DNA of 8,035 nucleotides from an uncultured Collinsella sp. (lineage in GTDB: Bacteria > Actinomycetota > Coriobacteriia > Coriobacteriales > Coriobacteriaceae), in the NCBI GenBank assembly GCA_900556515.1, contig USPH01000050.1:1-8035 (forward strand), given 5' to 3'. The first letter of the stretch is position 1. Each line of letters begins with the position of its first letter. Shown here one piece after another: positions 6,041 to 8,035 of this stretch. A program made the position numbers and the translations under genes. The notes under the pieces were generated by a model. That model saw only the letters and a list, made by a program, of their open reading frames with translations. It was not told the DNA's origin and made no database searches.

Positions 6041-7468
6041 TTAGGCCTCGACGGTATCCAGGTCAAAGCCAAAGTAGCGGACCGCGTTGTTGTAGCTAAT
6101 GTCGCGCACGATGGCTCCCAGCAGCTCCATGTCGGCCGGATACTTGCCCTGCTCGACCCACTCGCCGATCACGCTGCACAGCACGCGACGGAAGTACTCG
6201 TGGCGCGGATAGGACAGGAAGGAACGGGAGTCGGTGAGCATGCCGACAAAGTTGCCCAGAACGCCCTCATTGGCAAGGGCCGTGAGCTGCTCGCGCATGC
6301 CGACCTCGTTGTCGTTGAACCACCAAGCGGAACCGTTCTGGATCTTGCCGGCAGTCGGGGCCTCCTGGAAGCAGCCCATGACGGTGTCAATCATGGTGTT
6401 ATCGATGGGGTTCAGGCTGTACAGGATGGTCTTGGGCAGGCCGCAGGTCTCCTGGATGGAGTTGAGGAAATCGGCGAGCTGGTCAGACGGCGTGTAGTTG
6501 GAGATGCAGTCGTAACCGGTGTCGGGACCGAGCTTGGCGAACATGGCGCGGTTGTTGTCGCGCTTGCAGCCAAAGTGCAGCTGCATGGCCCAGCCCAGAC
6601 GGACATACTCGCCGGCAACGAACTGCATAAAGGCAGTCTTGTACTTGAGGATCTCTTCCTCGGTAAGCGGCTCAGCAGCCAGACCCTTGGCAAAGATGGC
6701 CTCGATCTCATCGGCGGTAGCCGGGACGTACATAACGTAATCGAGTGCGTGGTCGGAGGCGCGGCAGCCCAGCTCGTGAGCAACGTCGTAGCGCTTGGAG
6801 ATGGCAGACTTCATGCCCTCGAAGTCGCTGACCTCAACGCCGGCAACCTCGGAGAGGTGCTTGCAGTAGTCGGCAAACTCCTGACCGCGCTCGATACGCA
6901 GAGCGGCGTCGGGACGCATGGCGGGAACGACCTGAACGTCAAAACTGTCATCGGCAGCAATCTTCTTGTGCCACTCAAAGCTGTCGGCAGGGTCGTCGGT
7001 AGTGCAGATCATGCGGACGTTGGACTGCTTGATTAGGTTGCGGCAGGTAAAGCTGGCCTCGGCGAGCTTGGCGTTGGCAAGGTCCCAGACCTCCTGGGCG
7101 GTCTTGCCGTTGAGGACGCCCTCGTAGCCAAAGTAGCGCTTAAGCTCCAGGTGGCTCCACTCAAAGACGGGGTTGCCCACGCAACGGCCCAGGGTCTCGG
7201 CCCACTTCTGAAACTTATCGCGAGCAGGGGCATCGCCGGTGATGAAGCGCTCGTCGACACCGTTGGCACGCATCAGGCGCCACTTGTAGTGGTCGCCGCC
7301 CAGCCAAACCTCGGTGATGTTCTCGAAACGCTTGTCCTCCCAAATCTCCTTAGGAGAAATGTGGCAGTGATAGTCGACGATGGGCATGCCCTCGGCAAAG
7401 TTGTGGAACAGCTCCTCGCCGGTCTTAGTGCTCAGCAGGAAATCCTGATCGTCCATAAAGTTTTTCAT
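6041..7468 (-). CDS. uxaC: Uronate isomerase (glucuronate/galacturonate isomerase)
   Basis: UxaC converts D-galacturonate to D-tagaturonate (and D-glucuronate to D-fructuronate), opening the hexuronate pathway. The 475 residues match the usual length of about 470. It belongs to the amidohydrolase superfamily: MPIVDYHCHISPKEIW at 28-43 carries the metal-ligand HxH (His34, His36), followed by VRMICTTDDPADSFEWH at 151-167 and VPAMRPD at 181-187. The C-terminal part has GMLTDSRSFLSYPRHEYFRR, also conserved in the family. The start at 7468 is chosen over an in-frame ATG at 7612 because AAAGGGG lies 7 bases before it, homology begins with MDDQDFLLSTKTGEELF, and the longer form would run through both operators and the promoter. 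It is the first gene of the uxaCBA group and is probably controlled by the operator pair at 7521-7574. Confidence 0.97.
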   Translation of the reverse strand: MKNFMDDQDFLLSTKTGEELFHNFAEGMPIVDYHCHISPKEIWEDKRFENITEVWLGGDHYKWRLMRANGVDERFITGDAPARDKFQKWAETLGRCVGNPVFEWSHLELKRYFGYEGVLNGKTAQEVWDLANAKLAEASFTCRNLIKQSNVRMICTTDDPADSFEWHKKIAADDSFDVQVVPAMRPDAALRIERGQEFADYCKHLSEVAGVEVSDFEGMKSAISKRYDVAHELGCRASDHALDYVMYVPATADEIEAIFAKGLAAEPLTEEEILKYKTAFMQFVAGEYVRLGWAMQLHFGCKRDNNRAMFAKLGPDTGYDCISNYTPSDQLADFLNSIQETCGLPKTILYSLNPIDNTMIDTVMGCFQEAPTAGKIQNGSAWWFNDNEVGMREQLTALANEGVLGNFVGMLTDSRSFLSYPRHEYFRRVLCSVIGEWVEQGKYPADMELLGAIVRDISYNNAVRYFGFDLDTVEA

Positions 7469-7475
7469 CAAACAG

Positions 7476-7482
7476 CCCCTTT
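7476..7482 (-). promoter_or_regulatory. Ribosome binding site deciding the uxaC start
   Basis: AAAGGGG on the minus strand, 7 bases before the ATG at 7468, fixes the start within the longer open frame. Confidence 0.7.
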
Positions 7483-7494
7483 GCTGGCAACGCG

Positions 7495-7510
7495 GGCGCA
7501 CGGCGCGCTC
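7495..7510. repeat. 16-bp inverted repeat, left arm (uxaC leader)
   Basis: The minus strand reads GAGCGCGCCGTGCGCC. The same 16 bases occur on the plus strand at 7736-7751. The two arms enclose 225 bp containing the uxaC promoter, both operators and the CCGTT repeat. Confidence 0.7.
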
Positions 7511-7520
7511 GTTATCCTTT

Positions 7521-7535
7521 AGGTGAACGTTCACT
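7521..7535. promoter_or_regulatory. uxaC promoter-proximal operator (GTGAACGTTCAC)
   Basis: The core at 7523-7534 is a perfect 12-bp palindrome with the central AACGTT typical of LacI-family operators. It overlaps the edge of the -10 box and covers the expected transcription start, so binding should repress. Confidence 0.82.
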
Positions 7536-7538
7536 ATA
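7533..7538 (-). promoter_or_regulatory. Likely -10 box of the uxaC promoter (TATAGT)
   Basis: TATAGT on the minus strand directly abuts the proximal operator. The -35 region is poor and falls in or next to the second operator; TTGAGG is nearer but leaves only a 13-base spacer. This resembles the arrangement at the transporter promoter. Confidence 0.45.
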
Positions 7539-7558
7539 CTAATCCATTGCACCTCAAA

Positions 7559-7574
7559 AGGTGAACGTTCACCT
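7559..7574. promoter_or_regulatory. uxaC second operator, perfect 16-bp palindrome
   Basis: AGGTGAACGTTCACCT is symmetrical over all 16 bases. Its centre is 38 bp from that of the proximal operator. It is the best copy of the motif in the window, so probably the strongest site. Confidence 0.85.
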
Positions 7575-7589
7575 AACCACCACGGGGTG

Positions 7590-7615
7590 AACGGTAGATT
7601 TTGCCCGTTCAACGG
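7590..7615 (-). promoter_or_regulatory. CCGTT direct repeat, 21-bp period, upstream of the uxaC promoter
   Basis: On the minus strand CCGTT occurs at 7615-7611 and at 7594-7590, exactly 21 bp apart, with an A-run between. The second copy is 22 bp from the operator core edge at 7572. The first copy also forms a small palindrome (CCGTTGAACGG, 7605-7615). The layout copies that of the transporter promoter. Confidence 0.5.
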
Positions 7616-7704
7616 TTGCTGGAGATGTGACTTGCATGTATTGCGGACTGTTTGGCGTCCCCGAACACCGAACTTGAGCGCTTTTGCTCAGGTGGGTCAT
7701 GCCC

Positions 7705-7736
7705 CGACGTACATTTTTGGGAGTATTCAGCATTGG
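7705..7736. repeat. 32-bp inverted repeat, left arm
   Basis: This segment (core TTTTTGGGAGTATTCAGC) is the reverse complement of 7872-7903 with one mismatch in 32. The arms enclose 135 bp that contain the terminator at 7797-7838. No target-site duplication is evident outside the arms. Confidence 0.85.
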
Positions 7737-7751
7737 AGCGCGCCGTGCGCC
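7736..7751. repeat. 16-bp inverted repeat, right arm
   Basis: GAGCGCGCCGTGCGCC on the plus strand is an exact reverse complement of 7495-7510. It shares one base with the end of the 32-bp repeat arm. Confidence 0.7.
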
Positions 7752-7796
7752 ATCCTCAGCGTCCTATTTGGAACGCAGATAGCGCCCGATCGGCAT

Positions 7797-7838
7797 AAAA
7801 AGTGCCCCCGATGGCAAATTACGCCATCGGGGGCACTT
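7797..7838 (-). terminator. Rho-independent terminator of the preceding gene
   Basis: A perfect 16-bp stem (7800-7815 with 7823-7838, read on the minus strand as AAGTGCCCCCGATGGC and its complement) has a 7-base loop and runs into TTTTT. The T-run is only on the minus strand, so it ends leftward transcription from the gene whose stop is at 7929 and insulates the uxaC promoter. Confidence 0.92.
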
Positions 7839-7871
7839 AAAACAGTCGTTCTGCACCTCATTCAGGGCATG

Positions 7872-7903
7872 CCAATGCTGAATACTCCCAAAAATGCACG
7901 TCG
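7872..7903. repeat. 32-bp inverted repeat, right arm
   Basis: Reverse complement of 7705-7736 at 31 of 32 positions (core GCTGAATACTCCCAAAAATG). It begins 25 bases past the stop codon of the partial gene and lies in that gene's 3' untranslated region. Confidence 0.85.
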
Positions 7904-7928
7904 CAAGAGGGGGTACCTGCTCAATCGG

Positions 7929-8035
7929 CTAAATACCCGCAAGTTCGCAGTAGCGATCGACATTGCTGGCAAATACCATCTCGACGGCGCCCTTCTGGAC
8001 GGGCACCGTCGGGGTCCTTCCCCACAGCAGATAAT
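7929..8035 (-). CDS. C-terminal end of an unidentified protein (runs off right edge)
   Basis: One frame gives 34 residues ending VEMVFASNVDRYCELAGI, with a TAG stop at 7931-7929. It is preferred because its composition looks protein-like and a strong leftward terminator follows about 90 bases later. The neighbouring frames give Arg- and Cys-rich peptides. I do not recognise the family. It could be part of the pathway or unrelated. Confidence 0.5.
   Translation of the reverse strand, partial: YLLWGRTPTVPVQKGAVEMVFASNVDRYCELAGI

Larger units (their letters stand above)
7469..7928. other. Non-coding control region upstream of uxaC
   Basis: This 460-base stretch holds the uxaC leader, promoter and operators, a CCGTT direct repeat, a 16-bp inverted repeat pair, a 32-bp inverted repeat pair, and the leftward terminator of the preceding gene. 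No convincing reading frame is seen within it on either strand. Confidence 0.8.

Noticed and set aside
7469..7612. N-terminal extension of uxaC from an ATG at 7612
   Set aside because: It would translate through the -10 box and both operators. A good ribosome binding site and the start of family homology point to 7468.
7674..7692. Small hairpin CTTGAGC...GCTCAGG as a terminator
   Set aside because: The stem is only 7 bp with one G-T pair, the T-run is in the loop, and no gene ends upstream of it on the plus strand.
7705..7903. CRISPR or insertion sequence remnant
   Set aside because: There are only two repeat copies in inverted orientation, no spacer array, no transposase coding sequence and no visible target-site duplication.

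Overview
The window reads as one D-galacturonate (pectin sugar) utilisation locus, with every recognisable gene on the minus strand. The gene set, the GC-rich coding DNA and the style of the proteins suggest a gut actinobacterium of the Coriobacteriia (Collinsella-like). That placement is an inference from the look of the sequence, not from a search.

In transcription order (right to left): the last 34 codons of an unidentified gene (ends at 7929); a 460-base non-coding stretch (7469-7928) with a strong leftward terminator, two sets of inverted repeats and the uxaC promoter; uxaC (glucuronate/galacturonate isomerase, 6041-7468); uxaB (tagaturonate reductase, 4430-5944); uxaA (altronate dehydratase, 2864-4348); a strong terminator; a 353-base control region (2511-2863); a GPH-family (MFS) sugar transporter (951-2510); another terminator; and the first 278 codons of a GH28 polygalacturonase-type glycosidase that runs off the left edge (1-835).

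Together the proteins outline a route: the transporter would import galacturonate or short galacturonides, the GH28 enzyme (no signal peptide, so probably cytoplasmic) would release galacturonate, UxaC would isomerise it to tagaturonate, UxaB reduce that to altronate, and UxaA dehydrate it to 2-keto-3-deoxygluconate (KDG). KDG kinase and KDPG aldolase are not in the window, nor is a recognisable regulator.

The least routine part is the control DNA. The uxaC and transporter promoters each carry a pair of GTGAACGTTCAC-type palindromes (LacI-family style, centres 38 and 40 bp apart) around the promoter. Upstream of each pair lies a CCGTT direct repeat with an exact 21-bp period, itself 21-22 bp from the distal operator. 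The transporter has a fifth operator 121 bp further upstream. The uxaC promoter is also bracketed by a 16-bp perfect inverted repeat, and the terminator of the preceding gene by a 32-bp inverted repeat with one mismatch. I see no evidence for a wholly new enzymatic system; the candidate novelty is regulatory.
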